Source: Planctomycetota bacterium (GTDB lineage: Bacteria > Planctomycetota > JAJSAM01 > JAJVHW01). Taken from it: a stretch of DNA of 64,000 nucleotides. Shown here in pieces: positions 31,035 through 39,030 of the stretch. Position 1 is the stretch's first letter; each line of letters opens with the position of its first letter. The stretch covers positions 1-64,000 of the forward strand of contig JAIOPE010000063.1 of assembly GCA_021414065.1 (NCBI GenBank), given 5' to 3'. The notes beneath the pieces are model-generated. The model was not told the DNA's origin. It made no database searches and was given only the letters and a program-made list of their open reading frames with translations. The position numbers were made by a program, and so were the translations under genes.

Positions 31035-32326
31035 CCGACTGGCGCATCACCAAGGTGGCGCAGGACGGCACCCACCATTTGTTCGAAGGCCGGCCGATCT
31101 ATGCGGCGCGCTTCCGCGAGGTCCTGAAGTTCCACGCGCCCGGTCTCGCCGCGGTCCTCGGGGACGACGGCGCGTGGCACATCGACGTCGACGGATGCTC
31201 GGCCTACTCGGAGCGGCACGTGCGCACGTTCGGCTTCTACGAGGACCGGGCCGCCGTTGAAGGCGCGGACGGTTGGTTCCACGTTCTCCCCGACGGCTCG
31301 CCGCTCCAAGCCGACCGGTACTCATGGTGCGGGAACTTCCAGGAGGGCCGCTGCGTCGTTCGCGACGCGGGCGGCCGATACTTCCATGTCGCGCTCAACG
31401 GCGGGGACGCGTACGCGGAGCGGCATCTCTATGCCGGTGACTTTCGTGACGACGCGGCAGTCGTGCGGCACCGGGCGGACGGCCTCTGCGGGCACATCGA
31501 TCCAAGCGGGCACCAGATCCACGGGACGCGGCTCCTCGACCTCGACGTCTATCACAAGGGGTACGCACGCGCGCGCGACCCGGCGGGCTGGTTCCATGTC
31601 GATCGCGCGGGTCGCCCGGCGTACGCCCGCCGATTCTTCGGCGTCGAGCCCTTCTACAATGGCACCGCCCTCGCCTGGACGACCGCCGGGACGCGCGTCC
31701 TCATCGACCAGCGCGGCGAGACCCGCCACGAGATCGCCGATTTCCGAGGACGTTTGTCCGCGTCTTCGGCTCAGCCCAAGGTGCTGGTCCTTGGGAACGT
31801 CGGCGCGGGCAAGTCGACGCTCGTCTCGGCCCTCGCGGCACGAAGGGAGTGGCGCAGCGCCTCGATCGACGCATCCCGCCGCACGCACGGAGACGGCAGC
31901 GCCGACGGAGAACTTCGGGCGTGGGCCGCCTTCGTCTCTGCCGCGAGGTCCGCCGGACCACTGCTGCTTGAATGCACCGGCGTCGGCCCCCAGATCCCGC
32001 TGCTTCGCCTTGCGTTGCGGAGCTCCGGCGACAAGATCGGCGTCCTGTGGCTCCGCGCGCCCATCGATGTCTGCCGGACACGCGTGACCGGCCGGCCCTC
32101 ACCGCCGCCGTACCCGGACTTCGGCGTCGCCATCGGCCAGGTCGTCGCCGACTTGGAGCAACACCTCTCCGCCGCCATGGCGCCTAACGGTACGTGGCAC
32201 AGGGACCTGATCGACGAACTAGACGGGACCGCACCGCTCGACGCACTGGTCGCACGCGCCGACAGCCTCATCGACGCCTGGGAAAGGAGTGAGCCACATG
32301 CGCCATCTGACGCAGCTCGCGGATGA
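31031..32326 (+). CDS. WG-repeat protein fused to a P-loop kinase domain
   Basis: 431 residues. ATG 31031 overlaps the upstream stop by ATGA. Residues 1-245 are seven or so WG-like beta repeats, each with a GWFHV or similar core (for example GAWHIDVDG, GWFHVLPDG, GRYFHVALNG, GWFHVDRAG), probably a protein-binding surface. Residues 248-431 are a P-loop NTPase with Walker A GNVGAGKST at 255-263, followed by a LLLECTG strand and VLWLRAP with a downstream R-rich lid, resembling small-molecule kinases of the shikimate/adenylylsulfate kinase type. The likely role is phosphorylation of a small or peptide substrate of this pathway. The next gene starts 29 bp before its stop. Confidence 0.8.
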   Translation: MTDWRITKVAQDGTHHLFEGRPIYAARFREVLKFHAPGLAAVLGDDGAWHIDVDGCSAYSERHVRTFGFYEDRAAVEGADGWFHVLPDGSPLQADRYSWCGNFQEGRCVVRDAGGRYFHVALNGGDAYAERHLYAGDFRDDAAVVRHRADGLCGHIDPSGHQIHGTRLLDLDVYHKGYARARDPAGWFHVDRAGRPAYARRFFGVEPFYNGTALAWTTAGTRVLIDQRGETRHEIADFRGRLSASSAQPKVLVLGNVGAGKSTLVSALAARREWRSASIDASRRTHGDGSADGELRAWAAFVSAARSAGPLLLECTGVGPQIPLLRLALRSSGDKIGVLWLRAPIDVCRTRVTGRPSPPPYPDFGVAIGQVVADLEQHLSAAMAPNGTWHRDLIDELDGTAPLDALVARADSLIDAWERSEPHAPSDAARG

Positions 32327-33728
32327 CGTTCGCCGCTGGGCGGAAGGCGAGGACGCCGTGCGGGCGGTCCTTTGGTACGGAACCCTGGCGCTTGGGAGGT
32401 CGAGCCCCCACTCGGACGTTGATGCGGCCGTGGTCCATCGGGGTACGGCCTCCGACGTGGTCGCGTCCCTCCAGAGATTCCTCGGCGACCGAGTCCGCGA
32501 GGTCGCGTTCATCGCGTCCCGCGGCGAGGCAGCCATCTGGGTCGACGAAGCGCTGACCAAGATCGACCTCCGCACGGCTGGTTCGCCGGACGATCTTGTG
32601 TCGATGGCGACGAGCCCCGACGTCCCTGCTCCCCGGTTCGTGGTCGTGCTCGACAAGGACGGGAGCTGCGGAGAAATCGCTGAAGCGGCCGCGGCGCAGC
32701 TTCCCCGGGATCTCGGCGCGCTCGTCAACGAGGAGATCGAGAAGTTCCTGGTCGCCTTCGAGGCGGCGTCCAACGCGCACCGCCGCAGCGACGGCTACCG
32801 GTTCTACTTCGAGTACAACCTCGCGCTGCACCGGCTCGCGCGCCTCGTCGAACTCGCCCGCGGCGGCGACGCGTACTTGTTCCTCCCGCGGATGCTGCTC
32901 TCGGGACGCATGCGCCGTGACGAGCAGGAGCGGTTCCGGGCGCTGCACGGCGAGTTGTACCTGCCCGAAGCAGCGGCGCTGAAGCAGCGACTCGTCGACG
33001 CGTTCCTGGATGCGATCGATGAAGTCGCGCGCCGCTTCGCTGTTCGCCGCGACCGGGACTCGCTTCGAAGGTTCCTGAACTCCGTCCTCGAGCGCGATCT
33101 CTTCTACAACCTCCGGGACTTCGCCGACGCCTTCGACGGCCGGGTCAGGAGGGGCGTGCTCTTCCGCGGTTCGACGCTCAGTCGCTGGACCGGTACGCCC
33201 GAACTCAACGCGTGGCTCTCCGCGAGGAACGTCCGCAGGGTCCTCGACTTCCGGGACGCCGACGAGGCGAAGGCGAAGCACGCATACCCCGCGGATTGGA
33301 CGCTGCGCCTCGACGTGCGGGCGTTGCCGCTCTCAGCGAAACCCGGCGCGAGGGGCGCTCCGAGCGGGCGCCCAATCGGCGAGGGCTACTACCGGACCTT
33401 CCTCGCCCATCTTTCGAACGTCGCGGGTGCCCTTCGCATGATCGCGGATCCGGTCGACGGCGCCGTCGTCGTCCACTGCTACGCAGGGAAGGACCGCACC
33501 GGGTGGTTCTGTGCGGCGCTCGCCCTGCTCCTCGGACTCGACGGCGAGTTCATCGTCGACGACTTCCTGCGGAGCGGCCAGGACACGAAGGAGCCCGCGA
33601 TCAGGGAGTTCCTCGAGTTAGTGCAGGAGGGAGGCGGCGCCGAGTCGCATCTCGATCGCGCGGGGTTCGTCGCGTCCGACGTCGCGCGCCTACGCGGCCG
33701 CCTGCTCGCCGCTGACGCTCCCGCGTGA
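32298..33728 (+). CDS. Fusion of nucleotidyltransferase and tyrosine-phosphatase-like domain
   Basis: 476 residues from ATG 32298, which is preceded by AAGGAG; the in-frame GTG at 32289 overlaps that site. Residues 1-110 are a Pol-beta-type minimal nucleotidyltransferase with GTLALGRSSPHSDVDAAV, D40 and D42 being the metal ligands. Residues 120-275 are helical. Residues 280-476 form a dual-specificity/tyrosine phosphatase with signature HCYAGKDRTG (nucleophile C394, R400) and an upstream DFRDADE loop. The order is transferase then phosphatase, so one polypeptide could both add and remove a phosphoryl or nucleotidyl group. It overlaps the kinase gene, and the end at 33728 faces the minus-strand operon only 10 bp away. 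Confidence 0.85.
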   Translation: MRHLTQLADDVRRWAEGEDAVRAVLWYGTLALGRSSPHSDVDAAVVHRGTASDVVASLQRFLGDRVREVAFIASRGEAAIWVDEALTKIDLRTAGSPDDLVSMATSPDVPAPRFVVVLDKDGSCGEIAEAAAAQLPRDLGALVNEEIEKFLVAFEAASNAHRRSDGYRFYFEYNLALHRLARLVELARGGDAYLFLPRMLLSGRMRRDEQERFRALHGELYLPEAAALKQRLVDAFLDAIDEVARRFAVRRDRDSLRRFLNSVLERDLFYNLRDFADAFDGRVRRGVLFRGSTLSRWTGTPELNAWLSARNVRRVLDFRDADEAKAKHAYPADWTLRLDVRALPLSAKPGARGAPSGRPIGEGYYRTFLAHLSNVAGALRMIADPVDGAVVVHCYAGKDRTGWFCAALALLLGLDGEFIVDDFLRSGQDTKEPAIREFLELVQEGGGAESHLDRAGFVASDVARLRGRLLAADAPA

Positions 33729-33738
33729 CGCTGCGCCG

Positions 33739-34752
33739 CTATCCCGTCGGCTCGCTACGCCCAGGCACAGGTGGACGGGCAGCGTCGAGACAGCGCTCCC
33801 AGGTGCTCGGGTCGTAGGCGGCGCGGTCGAGCAGGTAAGGATGATCCCACTCGCCGAAGGGCTGTCTCTCGGGAGGCATAGGTGTTGCGCGCCCCCTCCG
33901 TACGAGTTCGGCACACTGCTCGCGATCACCCCGCGCCAAGGCAAGCCGCGCCGCAAACAGCAGCGGCTCGGCGCGCGGCCCGATCGCAGCGGCAGCCTCG
34001 TAATCCTCAAACGCCGCGACCGCGTCGGAGCGGCCCTCGCGGCAGCGCCCTCTCATCAGTAGCGCCTCGCTGCGGTGGTAGCGGTAGCCCGGCTGGCCGG
34101 CGAGGTACCGCGTCAGCCACTCCTCAGCCGCCATCAGATCGCCCTCCTCGAAGCACGTCGCGCCCAGGTAGTAGAGGAGGTGCGGGTCGGCGGGAGCCTG
34201 CTGCAGAGCGCGTTCGAGGATCGCGCGATAGCGCCGTGGGCGATCTTCGCGCTCGTGCTCGACGACCGCGCCCCGAGCCGCCAAGTCGTGGCCCGTGCGC
34301 GACGGCAGCGGATCGAGGAGTTCATGCACCGGGTACTTCCAGCGGAACGCCGACCGGCGATGGCACCGGGGGAACCAGTGGAGGTTCGTCGCGTGGTAGC
34401 GCCGTCGAACGAACAACCGATCAGCCCCTTGGCGCTCGGCGGACGCAACCTCCGTGGCCAGCCAAGTACTTCGCAACTCCGTCGCATCCACACGGAGTCG
34501 CTCGTCGGCGTCGAAGCGCACGATCCAGTCGTGACGGGCCTGCGCTTCGGCGTACGAGCGGGCGGCCGCGAAGTCGTCGCACCACGTGAACTGGCAGACG
34601 CGGGCGCCGGCGGCTCGTGCGACGTCCATCGTGCCGTCGGTGCTTCCCGTGTCGCAGACGACGACGTCCGGAACGTCGCCCAAGCTAGCCAACGCAGCAC
34701 CGAGGGCGCGTTCCTCGTCACGGACGATGAGAACGACCGCGAACACGGTCAC
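33739..34752 (-). CDS. GT2-family glycosyltransferase with TPR-like C-terminus
   Basis: 337 residues. I place the start at GTG 34752, which overlaps the upstream stop by GTGA; the open frame to 35019 is low-complexity Arg-rich and unlike the family. The N-terminus VFAVVLIVRDEERALGAAL is the nucleotide-binding strand of GT-A enzymes, followed by VVCDTGSTDGTMDVA and a metal-binding DADERLRVD (DxD). From about residue 190 the sequence is helical repeat (TPR-like), for example LLYYLGATCFEEGDL. Such TPR-GT2 proteins typically glycosylate protein or glycan acceptors. Convergent with the three-gene operon at 28.7-33.7 kb. Confidence 0.85.
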   Translation of the reverse strand: MTVFAVVLIVRDEERALGAALASLGDVPDVVVCDTGSTDGTMDVARAAGARVCQFTWCDDFAAARSYAEAQARHDWIVRFDADERLRVDATELRSTWLATEVASAERQGADRLFVRRRYHATNLHWFPRCHRRSAFRWKYPVHELLDPLPSRTGHDLAARGAVVEHEREDRPRRYRAILERALQQAPADPHLLYYLGATCFEEGDLMAAEEWLTRYLAGQPGYRYHRSEALLMRGRCREGRSDAVAAFEDYEAAAAIGPRAEPLLFAARLALARGDREQCAELVRRGRATPMPPERQPFGEWDHPYLLDRAAYDPSTWERCLDAARPPVPGRSEPTG

Positions 34753-35378
34753 CACACCCGGAGCACGTAGCGGCGATCCTCGCCGGACCTCGGCGACCGC
34801 TCTTCCCAGCGCACCGCATCGCCGTGCCATCTGCAGGGCCCGAACGAGAGCCCGACGTGCGCGTCGAAGCGCATGGGCCGAATGCCGTCGCGCCCGGCCT
34901 GGCGCGTGAGTGCAAGGAGTCGGTGGTTCCCATCGAGGATGCTGAATGGCCCGTCGCGCCCCCGTCCGAAGAGTGCGATCCTTCGATCCAGGTGCGAGAC
35001 GTCGAGCGTGCCCTCCCACGCGGTGACGCGCGCCTCGTGCGGTGACCCGGGAACGAGGCTCGTCGCGACGGAGTGCAGATCGCGGACTGCGCTTGGCGGA
35101 TCAGGGAACCACGACTCCTCTGCGATTACCCGCAGGTCGCTTAGGTCGTCGGGCACTTCGATCCTTACGCGGAACCAGTCGCACGGCGGCAGGAAGCGAA
35201 GAAACAGCCACGAGCCATCGACCAGCGCTCGGTATCGCTCCGCGGCCGTCGGTGGAACGCCATGCGGTGCCGCAGCGGGAAGCGCGTCGTGGCCGCCGAT
35301 GCCGCCGCCCGCCAGAATCCCCGCGCAGACATCATCGAACGGCACCTGTTCCCACTTCTTGGTGGACCACTTGGTCAT
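34749..35378 (-). CDS. Uncharacterised DGNHRL-motif protein (ParB/Srx-like fold?)
   Basis: 209 residues from ATG 35378 with a GGAGGG ribosome-binding site very close upstream. It opens MTKWSTKKWEQVPFDDVC and has a PDDLSDLRVIAEESWF block. Near residue 150 comes PFSILDGNHRLLAL, the phosphate/nucleotide-binding motif seen in ParB/sulfiredoxin-fold proteins and free-serine kinases. This suggests ATP or small-molecule binding, but the rest has no clear match. It is coupled to the GT2 gene by GTGA and should act in the same step. Confidence 0.6.
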   Translation of the reverse strand: MTKWSTKKWEQVPFDDVCAGILAGGGIGGHDALPAAAPHGVPPTAAERYRALVDGSWLFLRFLPPCDWFRVRIEVPDDLSDLRVIAEESWFPDPPSAVRDLHSVATSLVPGSPHEARVTAWEGTLDVSHLDRRIALFGRGRDGPFSILDGNHRLLALTRQAGRDGIRPMRFDAHVGLSFGPCRWHGDAVRWEERSPRSGEDRRYVLRVW

Positions 35379-35448
35379 GCGCCCTCCGGACACGCAACAC
35401 ACTCGACGGCGGAGATCGAGACGCCGGGCGATCACACGCGCGCGTAAC

Positions 35449-35525
35449 TGGTATCCCCGGCAGGATTCGAACCTGCGACCCCAGCTTTAGGAAAGCTGTG
35501 CTCTATCCAACTGAGCTACGGGGAC
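35449..35525 (-). tRNA. tRNA-Arg (anticodon CCU)
   Basis: Full cloverleaf on the minus strand: acceptor GTCCCCG with CGGGGAT, D arm GCTC..GAGC, anticodon stem CAGCT/AGCTG with loop TTCCTAA (anticodon CCU, reads AGG), T arm GCAGG-TTCGAAT-CCTGC, discriminator A and an encoded CCA at 35449-35451. It flanks the tyrosine integrase at 35591, so it is the likely attachment site. Its 5' half and upstream 60 bp recur inverted at 27766-27864. Confidence 0.95.
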
Positions 35526-35590
35526 ACAACCGACGTGGCGGGTCGAGGATAGGGCGAGCGTCCACCAGCCCGAACTTCCGAACGCGAGCG
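35526..35590 (-). repeat. tRNA-Arg upstream repeat, right copy
   Basis: Lies between the integrase stop and the tRNA 5' end. Its reverse complement resembles 27766-27825, as described there. Probably the tRNA promoter plus attachment-site flank. Confidence 0.65.
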
Positions 35591-36997
35591 TCAGCCGCGG
35601 CCGAGCGTCTTTGCGCGCTGCAGGAGCGCGTCGCGCGCCCGTTCGTCGAGGTCGCTCCAGGCGGCGAACAACGCGTCCACGCGCGCGTCCGACGACGCGG
35701 GCGCGGCATCGTCGGTGCCGGTCGCGAGCGCCGCGTCCAGCGCGGGCGGCGCGACGTCGAGGTCGGGCAGCGCCGCGACGGCCTCGCGCTCGTCGTCCGA
35801 GTTGAGCACGGTGTAGATGCTGCTCGTCAGTCGCGGGTCGCTGTGGCGCATGAGCCGTTGGGCGAGCTGGAGCGGCACCCGGCTGCGGGCGAGGTTCGTC
35901 GCGAACGTCACCCGCAGGCTGTGGAAGTCGACGACGCGCCCGGCGTCGTCGCGGTACGCAATCCCGGCGAGCGCGAGGTAGTCGCGAATCACCGTCGCTG
36001 CGGGCCACCAGCGATAGAGCTCGAAGACACGCGCCATGGGGAGCGCCTTGCCGATGTAGTCGCGGACGGCCGCCGCCGTCCCGGCGCGCAGCGGGAGCCG
36101 CGCCTCGCGGCGGTTCTTTGCGTTCGTCGCGCGCACGCGGATCGACGCGCGGTCGATGTCCGTGAGATCGACGTCGGCGACGACGAGGGCGCGCAGTTCG
36201 CCGAGGCGCAGTCCCGTCTCTGCTGCGACGCGGTAGAGGACGGCGCGCTTGTGCCCCGTGACGGCCCGGTAGGGCGGCGCGGACTCGGTCGCGGCGAGGA
36301 GCGCGCGCAGTTCGTCGGCCGTGAGCGCACGGCGCTCGCGGCGACGATCGAGTTCCGCGTTGAGGGGACGGAGACCGCGGAGCGGATCCTCGGCGATGAG
36401 CCCCGACCGGATCGCCCAGCCGAGGAACTCCCGGATCGCCTGCAGGTAGCCGTTCGATGTCCGCGCGCTCATGGGAGCGCGCTTGCCGACCCCGCGCTCG
36501 CGGCGGTCGCGAAGGTACCTCTCGACACGGGTCGGATCGATGTCCGCAAACGTCCGGAACCCGCACGCCTCGATCACCCTCTGCGTGTTGGACCGGGTCC
36601 GCATCTTCTGCGGGCGGCCCGTTCCCTTGGCGGCGAGGTGCTCCTGCCACGCGTCGATGTGGACAGCGAGCGGCGCAGCGGCGGCGAGTTGCTTCCGGTC
36701 GAGGAGGTCGAAGCGGGCGAGCGTCTCCCGCGTGCGCACGGGGAGCGCGTCGCACCAGCGGCGGATGTCCGACGACGGCGGGGTCGCGGACGCCCGGGCG
36801 TGGACCAAGTGCTTGAGCTTCTCCTCCATCGCTTCCGTCGAGCGCCGGTCGGCGAGCCCGCGGATCTTGCGGCGGACGTCCTTGTGGTCGCGGAACTGTA
36901 TCCACCACGTCGGCGACCGGAAGCCCTCGCCCTTCACCCGGTAGGTGGGGCGGTAGAGACTCACCGGCCGCTCTCCCATCGGTCGCGCGGCGGACAT
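35591..36997 (-). CDS. int: Tyrosine-recombinase integrase
   Basis: 468 residues. Site-specific recombinase that inserts and excises the prophage. The N-terminal third binds arm sites and contains ERYLRDRRERG; the catalytic domain shows the first Arg in AAETGLRLGELRAL (about residue 260), HSLRVTFATNLAR (His-x-x-Arg, about 357), LMRHSDPRLT and the nucleophile Tyr in SSIYTVLN (about 395). All active-site residues are present. ATG 36997 is the longest likely start; ATG 36979 (MGERPVSLYRP) is an alternative and either overlaps the excisionase-like gene. Its 3' end lies 65 bp from the 5' end of tRNA-Arg(CCU). Confidence 0.95.
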   Translation of the reverse strand: MSAARPMGERPVSLYRPTYRVKGEGFRSPTWWIQFRDHKDVRRKIRGLADRRSTEAMEEKLKHLVHARASATPPSSDIRRWCDALPVRTRETLARFDLLDRKQLAAAAPLAVHIDAWQEHLAAKGTGRPQKMRTRSNTQRVIEACGFRTFADIDPTRVERYLRDRRERGVGKRAPMSARTSNGYLQAIREFLGWAIRSGLIAEDPLRGLRPLNAELDRRRERRALTADELRALLAATESAPPYRAVTGHKRAVLYRVAAETGLRLGELRALVVADVDLTDIDRASIRVRATNAKNRREARLPLRAGTAAAVRDYIGKALPMARVFELYRWWPAATVIRDYLALAGIAYRDDAGRVVDFHSLRVTFATNLARSRVPLQLAQRLMRHSDPRLTSSIYTVLNSDDEREAVAALPDLDVAPPALDAALATGTDDAAPASSDARVDALFAAWSDLDERARDALLQRAKTLGRG

Positions 36998-37215
36998 CCC
37001 GCTTCGACCCAGCGCCGGAGTTCGGGTCGCGACCAGCGCCGGAACTTCGAGAGCCGGATCGGGCTCGGGACGACGCCGCTCAGGTCGAGCCGGTAGAAGC
37101 TGCTGCGGCTGACTCCGAGGAAGTCCGCCGCCTCCGTCGCGTCGAGGAGGAGCGGAAGGGCGGCCTCGGGTATCCGCGCCCGGGGCGCGAGGTCCACAGG
37201 TGTGTCGATCGTCAT
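36961..37215 (-). CDS. AlpA/MerR-like helix-turn-helix protein, probable excisionase
   Basis: About 84 residues from ATG 37215 (MTIDTPVDL); the open frame extends to 37440 but the extra part is low-complexity. The core LLLDATEAADFLGVSRSSFYRLDLSGVVPSPIRLSKFRRWSRPEL is the winged HTH of AlpA/phage excisionase family proteins that recognise DNA and help excision. The C-terminus is short and charged. It overlaps the integrase start by about 37 bp, so the two are one transcript. Confidence 0.85.
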   Translation of the reverse strand: MTIDTPVDLAPRARIPEAALPLLLDATEAADFLGVSRSSFYRLDLSGVVPSPIRLSKFRRWSRPELRRWVEAGCPPRDRWESGR

Positions 37216-37648
37216 GGGGTCGATGTTGCTCGCGGGCGCGACCTCATCGAGTTCAGGCCGAGCCGGGTTCCGGGGTGTCGCGCCGGGCGTCGCCGCCGAC
37301 GTCGGCGGCGCGATCTGGCGCGAACGCCCGCGCCGCGCGTGGCGCGATTCGGCGCGCTCGCTGCCCAAGGGCTGGTGGGGTAACTCCGTTGCTCCACCAG
37401 ATCGCGTAGAACCCGCGTAATTGCTTGCACTTGCGTCCATGGGCGTCCCTGGGTGTTTGTAGTCTGTTCGGTATTGGACAGGACAACCGCGAACCCCGAT
37501 GGGTCGCGCCGGACTCGGCCAGGGGTGGCCCGAGGAACCCGCTGTGATGTCCCCCGCGCGAGGGCAGTGCGTGACCGCCCGGGCGCGAGACAGATCGCAA
37601 GGATAAGAGCTTTCCGCATCGCGTGCAACACAAAGGTGGCAAGCATAG
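37216..37648. other. Divergent control region between integrase operon and regulators
   Basis: About 430 bp without a supported gene. It should hold the leftward promoter for excisionase/integrase and the operators for the Xre-type regulators, but I could not identify a clear leftward -35/-10 pair. Confidence 0.4.
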
Positions 37649-37677
37649 TTGACACCGAAGGCGGGCGGCTCTACCTT
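37649..37677 (+). promoter_or_regulatory. Strong sigma70-like promoter for the prophage regulator operon
   Basis: TTGACA (37649-37654), 17-bp spacer, TACCTT (37672-37677). Perfect -35 and near-consensus -10. Transcription should start near 37684, about 30 bp before the first Xre-like gene. An AGGA..GGA-rich stretch at 37687-37692 may serve as ribosome-binding site. Confidence 0.75.
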
Positions 37678-37712
37678 GATGACGTACGGAGGACTCGCTA
37701 ACGTGACGCACG

Positions 37713-37946
37713 ATGCCGAAGAAAGGAACCCGAACCGCCGACGTGGACACGCGCTGGGACGCGCGTCGACTGCGTCGCCGGTTCGAAGCGAGCAAGCTGA
37801 CGACCGAGGACGTCGCGTCGAAGCTCGACGTCCGCGCGTACACGGTCAGCCGCTGGATCGCTGGCCGGGCCGAAGTGAAGATCACGAAGATCAAGCCGCT
37901 CGCCCGTCTGCTGCACTGCGAGACGGACGACATCCTCCCGGAGTAG
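37713..37946 (+). CDS. Xre-family helix-turn-helix regulator
   Basis: 77 residues, MPKKGTRTADVDTRWDARR then an HTH: LTTEDVASKLDVRAYTVSRW followed by IAGRAEVKITKIKPLARLL. This is the single-domain Cro/Xre type (DNA-binding repressor, dimer). It is the first gene behind the 37649 promoter. In length it lacks the peptidase tail of CI-like repressors, so it is more like Cro or a small lysogeny regulator. Its 3' end overlaps a second HTH frame. Confidence 0.85.
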   Translation: MPKKGTRTADVDTRWDARRLRRRFEASKLTTEDVASKLDVRAYTVSRWIAGRAEVKITKIKPLARLLHCETDDILPE

Positions 37947-38215
37947 GCCCGGACGACTGGAACGGCGCGACGCTCCGGCGTCTGCGCGAGGCCGCGGGCC
38001 TCACGACGACCGAGGTCGGCGCCGCAGTCGGCGTCCACGCGCGCACCGTCACCTTGTGGGAGGGGCGCCCCCGCTCGCCGGCGAGTCCGCCGCGCGCGTC
38101 GTTCCTCCCCCGGCTCCGTGACCTCCTCGGTGTCCCGACGGTGGACGCCTTCTTCGGGCCCGACGCACTCTTCGCGCCCGCTGTCGGCCATGCCGGCCAC
38201 GGACGGACGGCGTGA
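37940..38215 (+). CDS. Second Xre-like HTH, start unresolved
   Basis: In another frame right after the first regulator: GPDDWNGATLRRLREAAGLTTTEVGAAVGVHARTVTLWEGR, a clear HTH, then a short tail ending at 38215, where the next gene starts by overlap (GTGA at 38212). No ATG, GTG or TTG fits the beginning. The only upstream in-frame starts (37649, 37679, 37703) would force translation through the first gene in the wrong frame. A -1 shift at the end of the first gene would fuse the two HTHs into one protein. Either a frameshift mutation or a programmed slip is possible. Confidence 0.5.
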   Translation, partial: GVGPDDWNGATLRRLREAAGLTTTEVGAAVGVHARTVTLWEGRPRSPASPPRASFLPRLRDLLGVPTVDAFFGPDALFAPAVGHAGHGRTA

Positions 38216-39027
38216 CGGAGCCCTTCTCGACCGACGACGAGTTCGCCGTGCTCTTCCCGATCCACTCGGCGGAGCAGCGCGAGCAGTTGGAAGCGTCTCT
38301 CCGGGCCCACGGGTGCCGCGAGCCCCTCGTCGTCTGGAAGGAGGAGAAGCTCCTCCTCGACGGCCACACGAGGCTCGCCCTGTGCCGCCAGCACCGGATC
38401 GAGTTCGCGACGGTCGAGTACTCCTTCCCCGACCGCGACGCCGCGCGCCGCTGGGTTATCGACAACCAGCTCTCCCGCCGGAACCTCACGCGCGAGCAGC
38501 GCGACTACCTCGTCGGGAAGCGATACCTCTCCGAGAGGAAGCCCGAGGGGCGCCCCGCTGGCGAACTGCCTCAGAGTGAGGCAGTTTCCGCCGGGCGGAC
38601 CTCTGCCGCCGTCGCCGCTGCCGCAGGCGTCTCGCGCGCCACTGTCGAGCGCGCGGCCGAGTTCGCCGCCGCCATCGACAAGATCTCGGAGACGTGCCCC
38701 AAGGCGAAGAACGCCATCCTCACGGGGAAGGTCAAGCTCACCCGGGAGCAGGCGAGCCGCGTCGCGGAGACGGCCCCCCGCTCCCTCGGCCAGGTGAAGC
38801 AGGCGGCCGCCGCGGTGGCGAAGCGCCCTGCGCCGGCCGCCTCCGCCGCGCGCCTCCCGCGCGACCACGTCGGCGAGATCGAGACGCTCGCTCTGCGTCT
38901 CTCCGCCTCCATCGACGCCTACTCGAAGTCCGGCCTCCGATCCTCCGACCGCCCGCGGCTGAAGTCGCTGTGGGAGCTGCGCGCCGAGATCGAAGGCCTC
39001 AACGCCGCCCTCGCGGGCAAGAGGTAG
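38212..39027 (+). CDS. ParB-like partition/nuclease-fold protein
   Basis: 271 residues from GTG 38212, overlapping the preceding stop. Residues 5-105 form the ParB N-terminal fold: VLFPIHSAEQREQLEASLRAHG, EPLVVWKEEKLLLDGHTRLALC with the DGHTR phosphate loop, and VIDNQLSRRNLTREQRDYL. A helix-turn-helix (TSAAVAAAAGVSRATVERAAEF) follows near residue 130, then a basic/acidic tail. Acts on DNA: plasmid-like partition of the prophage, or transcription control. Phage genomes carry such ParB genes near replication genes, as here. Confidence 0.88.
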   Translation: MTEPFSTDDEFAVLFPIHSAEQREQLEASLRAHGCREPLVVWKEEKLLLDGHTRLALCRQHRIEFATVEYSFPDRDAARRWVIDNQLSRRNLTREQRDYLVGKRYLSERKPEGRPAGELPQSEAVSAGRTSAAVAAAAGVSRATVERAAEFAAAIDKISETCPKAKNAILTGKVKLTREQASRVAETAPRSLGQVKQAAAAVAKRPAPAASAARLPRDHVGEIETLALRLSASIDAYSKSGLRSSDRPRLKSLWELRAEIEGLNAALAGKR

Positions 39028-39030
39028 CTG

